Assembly (NCBI GenBank): GCA_026991065.1
Contig: JALXCG010000548.1
Coordinates: forward strand, 1-5,134
Length of the DNA stretch: 5,134 bases
Direction: 5' to 3'
Source: Gemmatimonadota bacterium
Lineage (GTDB): Bacteria > GCA-2686955
In this document: one piece after another, positions 1 to 5,134 of the stretch
Layout of the letters: each line of letters starts with the position of its first letter
Numbering within the stretch: the stretch's first letter is position 1
Notes under the pieces: generated by a model
Told to the model about the DNA's origin: nothing
Seen by the model: the letters and a program-made list of their open reading frames with translations, nothing else
The model's database searches: none
Made by a program: the position numbers and the translations under genes

Positions 1-2131
1 CAGTCTGTTCCGGTCCATCTCCCAGCAGCGAAACGGCCACACCATCAATGACGACGTGTTCGTGAAACACCCCGGACCCAATGTGGATCGTATCACCGTT
101 TGTAGCAACCGCAATCGCCGCGTTAATCGTTGGATAGTCGCCGGGCACATCGAACCGTGCTCCGGGTGTACAGCTCGCTTCCGCCGTCCCGCCGTAGGCC
201 CCGAGATTGGCGCGAGCGCCGTTGGGGACCGGCTCGCTGCCGATCCCGGATGCCGGATCGGCAGCGTCGATACAGGCGGAGAATACGCCCGCCACTCGAC
301 CGACGTTGACCCCATCTTCGTAATAGCCCGCGGGCGACGCTAGATGGAAGTTTCCGCCGGCGGCATCCACATAGTCCGGATCCAGTGAAAAACTCCCCTC
401 TCCCGAGTAGACATCCGCCCAGTCCGGCCCTTGATTTCCCCAGGAACAAGTATAGGAGATCTCTACTGCCACGGCCCCCAGCGCGCGAATTCCCGCCCCG
501 ATGGTGCTATGCGAAACTATTGTGTCGCGGATGGTCAGGTCGGCATCACGGTCCGCATGAATGCCGCCGGTACCACCGCTGCCGTGGCCACCCGCGTTGT
601 AGGCGATAGTGCATCGATCCACAACAACCTGCCCATCCTTCACCCAAATCCCTCCGCCGGAAAGCTCCGACAGATTGTCATGAATGATGCTCCCACGAAT
701 TGTCGGCGAGGCGCGATAGACCGCGATCCCCCCCCCGAACTGAGCCGAGTTACAGTGGCGAACCACTAGATTCTCCAGGAGCGGACTGCACCAATTGCGA
801 ACATAGATCCCGGCACCGTCGGCGCTGCTTCCGCACTCTTCTATGATCAGGTCGGAAACCTCCGGGGAAGCCCCTTCAATCAGCACTCCTCCACCTCGAA
901 CGTTGAAGCCGTTGCGCAGAGTAAACCCCGAGATCCGGGTTCCGGCAGTCTCGCCGCTGTGTGCCCAAATCACACTTCCGCCGCTATCGGCATCAACAAC
1001 CGTAACTTCCGGCCCATCACTGGAGGTCAACTCGACCAACCGCCCACGCATGTCCAGGCTCTCGAAGTAGGTTCCCGGAGCAACAACGATGCGGTCACCA
1101 GCTTGAGCAGTGTCGATCGCGGCCTGGATCGACTCTCCCGGTGAAACCGTTACCACCCGCACGCCATAGTCGTACTCCCGGGCGCCGATATCGATCCGCT
1201 CGCCGCCTCCGGGCGGCGGCAGATCTCCGGGGTCTCCGGCGTCTATGCATGGCGAAGCTTCACTCAAGTCGTGGGAATCAGGGAGAAAGCCGGGATCTTC
1301 GGAGATGCAGCCTTCACCCGCGCTCAGCCCATCGAAATCAAGCGCATTCCCCCATACATCACAATAACGCACAGTCGCCGAGGTGGTTGCGTCGGCCCAC
1401 AATCCACTGCTCGTCGCGTGAACGGCAATCGTGTTGCTCAAGGTGGCGTTGCTGCTGTCCTGAAAAGCACCGTGCGCACCCACAGTAGCTACATTCTGGT
1501 CCAGGGTGCAGTTCAATATCAGCGACGTTCCGCGACTCACCCAGATCCCGCCACCGGTCGCGGCTGAGTTTTCCGAGAAGATCGACCGCTCAACTGTAAG
1601 AGATGCCCGGTAGGCGGCAATTCCACCACCGAAGTCCGTTGCCGTGCAGTTCAGAAACGAACAGGATTCAATGACCGGGCTGCTGGGCCCCAAGGCGTAG
1701 ATTCCACCACCGGAGGTTGCCGCGTTGCAGTCCAGAAACCGCAGGTTCCGCAATGTCGGTTCGGCCCCATTCAGATGGACACCGGCACCGTATTCATAGC
1801 GACCATCGTACAGCGTAAAGCCGTCAAGAACCGACCCGGCGCCCTCTCCGCTCCACATGACAACGCAGGCATCAACGCCACCACCATCGATCCAGGTCGA
1901 ATCCGGCCCCATCGTGCTCTGAACAACAACTGCCCGCCCCTTGAAATTGACCCGCTCAGCATAGGTGCCCGGCTCAACCAGCACTGAATCACCATCGGCC
2001 GCTGCATTGATGGCCGACTGAATCGAGGTGTATTCCACCGGAACCCACAGGCGCGTCGCCCCTGCCGGAACCGCTAGACAGATAACAAGAAGCAGATGCA
2101 GCCAGAGCAAGGAGATTCGAGAACTGAGCAT
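1..2131 (-). CDS. Secreted right-handed parallel beta-helix repeat protein, three tandem modules, C-terminus cut by window edge
   Basis: An uninterrupted frame gives 710 codons and continues beyond base 1. The start at 2131 is supported by GGAG six bases upstream and by a typical signal peptide: Arg5, a hydrophobic stretch at about 7-22, and a likely cut after Ala-Gly-Ala25. The mature chain opens with an SIQSAI...GD...PGTY motif (residues 36-57), then beta-helix turns rich in GGGI, with SxF/SxI strand and N/C ladder positions, and ends its first module with CIDAGDP (295-301). The pattern repeats from about 330 (PGTY at 352-355, CIDAADP at 620-626) and begins a third time near 667. These motifs are typical of pectate-lyase-like and PbH1 surface proteins. 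No catalytic triad is recognisable, so an enzyme activity is not claimed; a surface or extracellular carbohydrate-binding or adhesive role is inference. The missing C-terminus may hold a sorting domain. No convincing promoter is visible upstream. Confidence 0.93.
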   Translation of the reverse strand, partial: MLSSRISLLWLHLLLVICLAVPAGATRLWVPVEYTSIQSAINAAADGDSVLVEPGTYAERVNFKGRAVVVQSTMGPDSTWIDGGGVDACVVMWSGEGAGSVLDGFTLYDGRYEYGAGVHLNGAEPTLRNLRFLDCNAATSGGGIYALGPSSPVIESCSFLNCTATDFGGGIAAYRASLTVERSIFSENSAATGGGIWVSRGTSLILNCTLDQNVATVGAHGAFQDSSNATLSNTIAVHATSSGLWADATTSATVRYCDVWGNALDFDGLSAGEGCISEDPGFLPDSHDLSEASPCIDAGDPGDLPPPGGGERIDIGAREYDYGVRVVTVSPGESIQAAIDTAQAGDRIVVAPGTYFESLDMRGRLVELTSSDGPEVTVVDADSGGSVIWAHSGETAGTRISGFTLRNGFNVRGGGVLIEGASPEVSDLIIEECGSSADGAGIYVRNWCSPLLENLVVRHCNSAQFGGGIAVYRASPTIRGSIIHDNLSELSGGGIWVKDGQVVVDRCTIAYNAGGHGSGGTGGIHADRDADLTIRDTIVSHSTIGAGIRALGAVAVEISYTCSWGNQGPDWADVYSGEGSFSLDPDYVDAAGGNFHLASPAGYYEDGVNVGRVAGVFSACIDAADPASGIGSEPVPNGARANLGAYGGTAEASCTPGARFDVPGDYPTINAAIAVATNGDTIHIGSGVFHEHVVIDGVAVSLLGDGPEQT
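2..2044 (-). repeat. Three tandem protein-level modules inside the beta-helix gene
   Basis: Module 1 covers roughly residues 30-321 (bases 2044-1169), module 2 residues 325-651 (1159-179), and module 3 starts near residue 660 (from base 154) and is cut by the edge. Ile37/Ile335/Ile669 of the opening motif and the PGTY sites (54, 352, and the diverged SGVF at 686) align at constant offsets of 298 and 632. FGGGIA-x-YRAS at 167-177 recurs at 465-475 with the same 298 offset, and GGGIWV at 193-198 recurs at 492-497. The DNA of the copies is clearly diverged, so the duplication is old rather than recent. Confidence 0.85.
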
Positions 2132-2397
2132 GGGTGACTCCGGTGCGGCAACGGCGAGTTCATCATGGCATTCCAGGAGCCTGTCGCGCGTTGGCTTTCG
2201 AGCCCCGTGTTCGGGCCTGCTTCGAGATCAAGGCGCTGAGTCCGCAGGAAGGCTGGTTGCCTTTCAAGGACTTGACAGCGCAGAGATCGGAGCAGGGACG
2301 GATGCGGGCGACGTGAAGACAATGCGCGACAGGGTCCTGGGGCACTGCCAATATCGGGCGCTGAATGGCGGGAATTGACCTGGCTCGCCAAGTGCGC
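2132..2397. other. Intergenic stretch with no supported gene
   Basis: This stretch separates the terminator behind tRNA-Val from the beta-helix gene, so it should contain that gene's promoter and 5' leader. Open frames cross it on both strands, but their translations lack domains, have mixed low-hydrophobicity composition with many Arg, Pro and Ser, and have no well-placed ribosome binding site. I found no convincing sigma-70 promoter pair on the minus strand and no clear inverted repeat. A TTGACA at 2272-2277 is on the plus strand and has no matching -10. Confidence 0.5.
2138..2141 (-). promoter_or_regulatory. Ribosome binding site of the beta-helix gene
   Basis: GGAG on the minus strand lies six bases before the ATG at 2131. 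It supports this start, which also places the signal peptide at the very N-terminus. Confidence 0.7.
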
Positions 2398-2440
2398 AAA
2401 AAAAAGCACCGCGAATCCTGCACCATTTCAGGATCCGCGG
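2398..2440 (-). terminator. Intrinsic terminator after tRNA-Val
   Basis: Read on the minus strand, 2440-2429 pairs with 2420-2409 to form a 12-bp, mostly GC stem with one internal G-U pair and an 8-base loop (2428-2421). Three bases later comes a run of eight U (2405-2398). This is a textbook rho-independent terminator. It lies 37 bases past the encoded CCA and likely ends transcription of the tRNA and of any read-through from the larE gene string. In the opposite direction the stem has no U-tract, so it is directional. Confidence 0.93.
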
Positions 2441-2477
2441 CGGGCCATTCCAATCATCACCATGGCCACCTCCAGGT

Positions 2478-2552
2478 TGGTGGGCGATCGCGGGATCGAA
2501 CCGCGGACACAGAGCGTGTAAGGCTCCTGCTCTGCCTCTGAGCTAATCGCCC
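2478..2552 (-). tRNA. tRNA-Val, anticodon UAC, CCA encoded
   Basis: The minus strand folds into a complete cloverleaf. The acceptor GGGCGAT pairs perfectly with ATCGCCC. The D stem GCTC/GAGC closes a short 7-base loop. The anticodon stem GGAGC/GCTCT contains one G-U pair, and its loop CTTACAC gives anticodon TAC after U33. The variable loop has five bases (GTGTC). The T stem CGCGG/CCGCG closes the loop TTCGATC. The discriminator is A, followed by genomically encoded CCA (2480-2478). UAC reads the GUA/GUG group of valine codons. The body is 72 nt plus CCA. It lies downstream of the larE gene string and just before a strong terminator. Confidence 0.97.
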
Positions 2553-2634
2553 GTCAACCTGTCAAGGCGGGCTGCCGCACTGACACCGAGAGCGGCTGCC
2601 GATTTCACGCAGCGCGGCGGCGCGTCGCCCCGCG

Positions 2635-2663
2635 ATCTTAGCAGGAGTTCGCCATCGCTTGCA
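2635..2663 (-). promoter_or_regulatory. Possible weak promoter for tRNA-Val
   Basis: The minus strand carries TGC-TAAGAT, an extended -10 type element (hexamer at 2640-2635), followed by a GC-only stretch like the discriminators of stable-RNA promoters under stringent control. The hexamer 17 bases upstream (TGCAAG, 2663-2658) is a poor -35. Transcripts would carry a leader of about 75 bases before the tRNA. The alternative is that the tRNA is processed from the upstream protein-gene transcript, since I see no terminator between them. Confidence 0.25.
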
Positions 2664-2692
2664 CGCGCGAATGGCTCAGGCAAGGTCCCCGC

Positions 2693-2905
2693 CTACTTCC
2701 GATCCCGGATGCCAAGCAGAATGGCCGCGGGCACCAGGACACAGTAGCCCGCAACCAGAAGCAGTGGCGCAAGCGTGATGGAGCCGCGACCGAGTGCGAG
2801 CCAGCCGGCGATGATGGTCGCCAGGGCCAGGGCGAAGGTCACATAATTGCGGCGATCGAAGGCAAGACCATCGCTCTGCTTTCTCGTTCTTTCGGGCTGG
2901 ACCAT
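2693..2905 (-). CDS. Small two-helix inner-membrane protein, DUF3098-like
   Basis: This is a 70-residue protein: a charged N-terminus (Arg/Lys-rich, 5-9), an F-x-x-x-NY entry motif (16-21), hydrophobic helix 1 at about 21-38, a short GRGSITLAP turn (39-47), helix 2 at about 48-65, and a basic tail RDRK. The FxxxNY...SITLAPLLLVxGYC pattern resembles DUF3098-type small membrane proteins, whose function is unknown. Positive charges on both ends suggest both termini lie in the cytoplasm. I chose the ATG at 2905 because GGAG lies six bases before it; the in-frame ATG at 2917 (74 residues) overlaps that site and has no good binding site of its own. It starts 15 bases after the larE stop, so it is probably in the same operon and perhaps translated by the same ribosomes. 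The family assignment is from memory of the motif. Confidence 0.8.
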   Translation of the reverse strand: MVQPERTRKQSDGLAFDRRNYVTFALALATIIAGWLALGRGSITLAPLLLVAGYCVLVPAAILLGIRDRK

Positions 2906-2911
2906 CGTCAA

Positions 2912-2915
2912 CTCC
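2912..2915 (-). promoter_or_regulatory. Ribosome binding site deciding the start of the small membrane protein
   Basis: GGAG ends six bases before the ATG at 2905 and overlaps the alternative ATG at 2917. It therefore favours the shorter, 70-residue protein. Confidence 0.55.
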
Positions 2916-2920
2916 ATGGA

Positions 2921-3718
2921 CTAGACAGTACTCACTCGTCCTGAACCGTAACCGTCCAGGTCGATCGTCACAAAGCGAAAACCGAGCGCATGCAGACGCG
3001 CGGAGATCTCTTCACGCAGCGGCGAGGCGAGCAAACGCGCCACCTCGGCCCCGTCGACCTCGATGCGCGCGATCTCCCCGTGGTGACGCACACGCGCTAC
3101 CCGAAAGCCGCGTTCGTGAAGGCAGGCCTCTGCCGCCTCAATCCGTGCCAACTTGGCGGTGGTCACCGGCTGTCCCGCCGGAATTCGGGAGGCCAGGCAA
3201 GGAGCCGCGGGCTTATCCCAATTGGGCAGTCCCGCGTCCCGCGCCAATTGTCGAATCGCTTCCTTGCCGAGTCCGGCCTCCCGCAGCGGGGAGCGCACGC
3301 CCAACTCCGACGCGGCGCGCAACCCCGGACGGTGCCCACCAAGATCATCGAGGTTGGTACCGTCGATCACAGTCCCGGGAAATCCGGCGTTCACCACATC
3401 GCCGATGCAGGTGTACATCTCCAATCGGCAGTGATAGCAACGATCCCCCATGTTGGCGACATAGTCGGGTCGCTCCATCTCGCTGGAGCAAATCAGGCGA
3501 TGCTCCACCCCCATGCCGGCCGCCAGTTCCCGCGCTTCAGCAATCTCCGCCGCGGGCACTGCTGCCGACTGCGTCGTCACCGCGATCACATTCGACCTCC
3601 CCAAGACCTGGACTGCGCGCTGAAGCAAGAAGGTGGAGTCGATGCCGCCACTGAACGCCACGACCACCCGCCCCATCTCCCGCAGAATCCGGTCCAAGCG
3701 AACCGACGGCTCATCCAT
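2921..3718 (-). CDS. larE: ATP-dependent sulfur transferase LarE (nickel-pincer cofactor synthesis), three-Cys type
   Basis: LarE is a cytoplasmic PP-loop enzyme that adenylates the carboxylates of a pyridinium biscarboxylate mononucleotide and inserts sulfur, a step toward the nickel-pincer nucleotide cofactor of lactate racemase and related enzymes. In this 265-residue protein the PP-loop SGGIDS sits at 23-28, the DGTNLDD motif at 119-125, and the family's PCLASRIP motif at 173-180. The C-terminal part has VRHHGEIARIEV (210-221) and GYGSGR (257-261). Cys94 and Cys97 (RCYHC) with Cys174 form the three-cysteine set linked in some LarE proteins to a [4Fe-4S] cluster that carries the donated sulfur, rather than sacrifice of a single Cys. 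The start at 3718 is chosen from GGAGAGG at 3734-3728 and the usual family N-terminus; an in-frame start at 3796 would add an Arg-rich, non-family extension inside the upstream gene. It overlaps the lipoprotein gene by 8 bases, implying translational coupling. larB and larC are not in the window. Confidence 0.92.
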   Translation of the reverse strand: MDEPSVRLDRILREMGRVVVAFSGGIDSTFLLQRAVQVLGRSNVIAVTTQSAAVPAAEIAEARELAAGMGVEHRLICSSEMERPDYVANMGDRCYHCRLEMYTCIGDVVNAGFPGTVIDGTNLDDLGGHRPGLRAASELGVRSPLREAGLGKEAIRQLARDAGLPNWDKPAAPCLASRIPAGQPVTTAKLARIEAAEACLHERGFRVARVRHHGEIARIEVDGAEVARLLASPLREEISARLHALGFRFVTIDLDGYGSGRVSTV

Positions 3719-5063
3719 GCACCGGCACCTCTCCAGTACTCTCTTCGGCGGCGACCTCGGCTGCCCCCTCTGCCGCCTCCTCCTGCGGGGGCTCAAGATC
3801 GATGGGCGAGACTCGCCCCTGGTGGATCGTTACCACCTTGGGCGCGGTCACGGTATGCCCCGTGCTGTCGAAGCGCAACCGGCCACAGGTCCCGACAAAG
3901 CCCAGGTCGCCGCTGATCAGAGATCGCAACTCGCTGTTGGACTTCGGCTCCTTGCGCAGGGCAAGAGTCAGGAGACGCGTGCAATCGTAAGCAAACGCCG
4001 CCACCAGATCCGGCGTGCGCCCGGTTGCCCGCCGGTAGTTGCGAACAAAGAAGCGCGTCGCCAGATCCGTTCCGTGGGCATTGAAAGGCACCGCGAACGC
4101 CGCCCCCCCCACATACTGGTCACCGAGTGCGAGCACCGCATCATCTGCCCATCCACTGGCCCCAAGAAGCGCCGCATGCAGATCATGGTAGAGCAGCAGT
4201 GGCGCCAGGCGAACGACGTGGCGACCAGGAATCGGCATAAAGATGCCATCCGGGTGCAGCTCCCGAATCCGCTTCGTCATCGCATCGAATTCAGGAGTGG
4301 AGCCCCCATACCGCTCGGCGCCGATGATGCTCCCCCCCAGAGATTCGAATCGCTCTTGGAAAGCGGCGGCCACGGCATTCCCGTATTCGGTGTTTCCATG
4401 GATCACAGCAACCCGCCGGCAGAGAAAATCGCGCCTCGCGACATCCGCCATGATGCGCCCTTGCGACGCCATCGAGCCGTTGGTTTGAAAGATGTTCGGC
4501 CCAAGGCCCGCGATCCGCGGGTCGGTTGCGACCGGAGCAATCAGCGGTACATCGAGGGCCTCGGCAACCGCCGCAGCCGCTGGCGAAGCACTGCTCAGAA
4601 GCGGGCCGACAATCGCCGACACTCCCTCCTCGCGAATCAGCTCCAGGGCCGCTCGCGCCGCCTGAAACTGGTCGCCGCCGGTGTCCCTGACCACCAACTC
4701 TATGTCACTGGCCGCCGGATCTCCGAGAGCCAAACGGACCGCATCGATCGCTCGTTCACCGAGTTCAGCCCGCCGGCCCGTGAGCGGCAGAAGCAAGCCG
4801 ATCCGTCTCGCCAGCGGAGTCATTTCCGCGGTTACCGCTGGCGCTTCCTCCACATTTGGTGGCGCCGGAGGAGTCTCCTTGGTCACTTCACCGGGTGGCG
4901 CAGAGAGGTCGGGCTGCCCCTGCTGCTCTCCCACCGCCACTTCCAGCGGTGCCGGGGGCGGCGCCATGGAGTGCCGTCCGGCACAAGACGCCAACACCAC
5001 CGCCAGTAAAAAAGGACCGAGAAGCGTACGCAAAAGACAGCGGAGATCTGCTTTCGATGGCAT
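3711..5063 (-). CDS. Periplasmic-binding-fold lipoprotein, penicillin-binding protein activator (LpoA-like) family
   Basis: The 450-residue product starts with a lipoprotein signal peptide: basic residues at 4-12, a hydrophobic stretch 14-25, and lipobox LASC with Cys27 as lipidation site. A Pro/Glu-rich linker (about 33-80) follows, then a type I periplasmic-binding fold (Peripla_BP_6-like) at about 86-420. It opens with IGLLLPLTG (88-96) and contains IVGPLLSSAS (151-160), VPLIAPVATDP (172-182), FQTNGS (192-197) and VAVIHGNTEYG (218-228). This pattern fits both the LpoA/YraM-type activators of peptidoglycan synthases and branched-chain amino acid binding proteins. Lipid anchoring plus linker, with no ABC permease beside it, favours the envelope-activator reading. 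LpoA's N-terminal TPR domain is absent; only the C-terminal-type domain is present. A low-complexity Ala/Glu/Pro tail (about 424-450) ends the protein. A GGGGAG lies 11 bases before the ATG, which begins two bases after the preceding stop. Confidence 0.85.
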   Translation of the reverse strand: MPSKADLRCLLRTLLGPFLLAVVLASCAGRHSMAPPPAPLEVAVGEQQGQPDLSAPPGEVTKETPPAPPNVEEAPAVTAEMTPLARRIGLLLPLTGRRAELGERAIDAVRLALGDPAASDIELVVRDTGGDQFQAARAALELIREEGVSAIVGPLLSSASPAAAAVAEALDVPLIAPVATDPRIAGLGPNIFQTNGSMASQGRIMADVARRDFLCRRVAVIHGNTEYGNAVAAAFQERFESLGGSIIGAERYGGSTPEFDAMTKRIRELHPDGIFMPIPGRHVVRLAPLLLYHDLHAALLGASGWADDAVLALGDQYVGGAAFAVPFNAHGTDLATRFFVRNYRRATGRTPDLVAAFAYDCTRLLTLALRKEPKSNSELRSLISGDLGFVGTCGRLRFDSTGHTVTAPKVVTIHQGRVSPIDLEPPQEEAAEGAAEVAAEESTGEVPVHG

Positions 5064-5065
5064 CG

Positions 5066-5134
5066 CTACTCATTCTCCCCGCGATCATCCGGTCGCTCAC
5101 CGATGCCGGCATCTTGCGGATTGGCGTTGCGCAT
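5066..5134 (-). CDS. C-terminal end of an upstream gene of unknown function
   Basis: One minus-strand frame is open from the window edge and stops with TAG at 5068-5066, two bases before the ATG of the lipoprotein gene. It encodes 22 residues, a hydrophilic, charged tail ending in RPDDRGENE. The close stop-to-start spacing matches the compact arrangement of the following genes, which is the main reason to believe it. Of the other two frames, one hits a stop at once and the other runs on inside the lipoprotein gene. Too little is visible to name the product; the ATG at the very edge may be internal. Confidence 0.45.
   Translation of the reverse strand: MRNANPQDAGIGERPDDRGENE

Noticed and set aside
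56-1567. Several plus-strand frames of 60-115 codons across the left region
   Set aside because: All lie opposite the continuous beta-helix reading frame, overlap one another in different frames and show no family motifs.
2028-2378. A 116-codon plus-strand frame in the gap upstream of the beta-helix gene
   Set aside because: It overlaps the signal peptide region of the real gene, has no ribosome binding site I can see and no domain-like composition.
2163-2453. A 96-codon minus-strand frame running through the terminator
   Set aside because: It starts with TTG and no binding site, is encoded across the terminator hairpin and U-tract, and has no recognisable features.
2553-2565. TTGACAGG-TTGACGGG direct repeat immediately before tRNA-Val, looking like a -35 element
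   Set aside because: It lies within 13 bases of the tRNA 5' end, so a promoter using it would start inside the tRNA. The repeat is too short to call an operator.
3719-3796. N-terminal extension of LarE from an ATG at 3796
   Set aside because: The added 26 residues are Arg/Pro-rich and unlike the family, they overlap the end of the upstream gene by 86 bases, and GGAGAGG supports the start at 3718.
2990-3916. A 308-codon open frame on the plus strand opposite larE
   Set aside because: The composition is strongly biased to Arg, Pro and His, there is no domain, and it spans two real minus-strand genes.
3633-5009. A 458-codon open frame on the plus strand, opposite the lipoprotein gene
   Set aside because: Its translation is Arg/Pro/His-rich with no recognisable domain, while the opposite strand has a lipobox, a binding fold and good gene spacing. 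Long antisense frames are common opposite GC-rich genes.

Overview
The window reads as bacterial chromosome, GC-rich (roughly 60% by eye), from a Gram-negative organism. The signs are a lipoprotein with a canonical lipobox and a penicillin-binding-protein-activator-like domain, a large Sec-secreted beta-helix protein, and a small two-helix membrane protein of DUF3098 type. That mix resembles the FCB superphylum and neighbouring candidate phyla (Eisenbacteria/Krumholzibacteria-like lineages), but this placement is inference from family distribution, not proof. All supported genes lie on the minus strand, so the layout below goes from right to left in transcription order.

Right half (5134 to about 2400), a tight gene string: the last 22 codons of an upstream gene (stop at 5066); after 2 nt, a 450-residue periplasmic-binding-fold lipoprotein (5063-3711); after an 8-nt overlap, larE (3718-2921), a PP-loop sulfur transferase with the three-cysteine pattern of iron-sulfur LarE proteins; after 15 nt, a 70-residue two-helix membrane protein (2905-2693). 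A 140-base spacer leads to tRNA-Val(UAC) with encoded CCA (2552-2478). A strong intrinsic terminator (stem 2440-2409, eight U) closes the unit. The spacing suggests co-transcription of the protein genes. The tRNA may be read from the same transcript or from a weak candidate promoter near 2640.

Left part (2397 to 1): about 265 bases without a convincing gene, then one very long open frame that starts at 2131 and runs off the left edge. Its 710 visible residues contain a signal peptide and three tandem copies of a right-handed beta-helix module, the third cut by the window edge. It is the largest gene in the window and fills its whole left 2.1 kb.

I see no CRISPR array, insertion sequence, phage gene or recognisable defence system. 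The most notable items are the modular beta-helix protein, an orphan three-cysteine larE beside a cell-envelope lipoprotein gene, and a possible 11-codon leader ORF lodged between the tRNA and its terminator.
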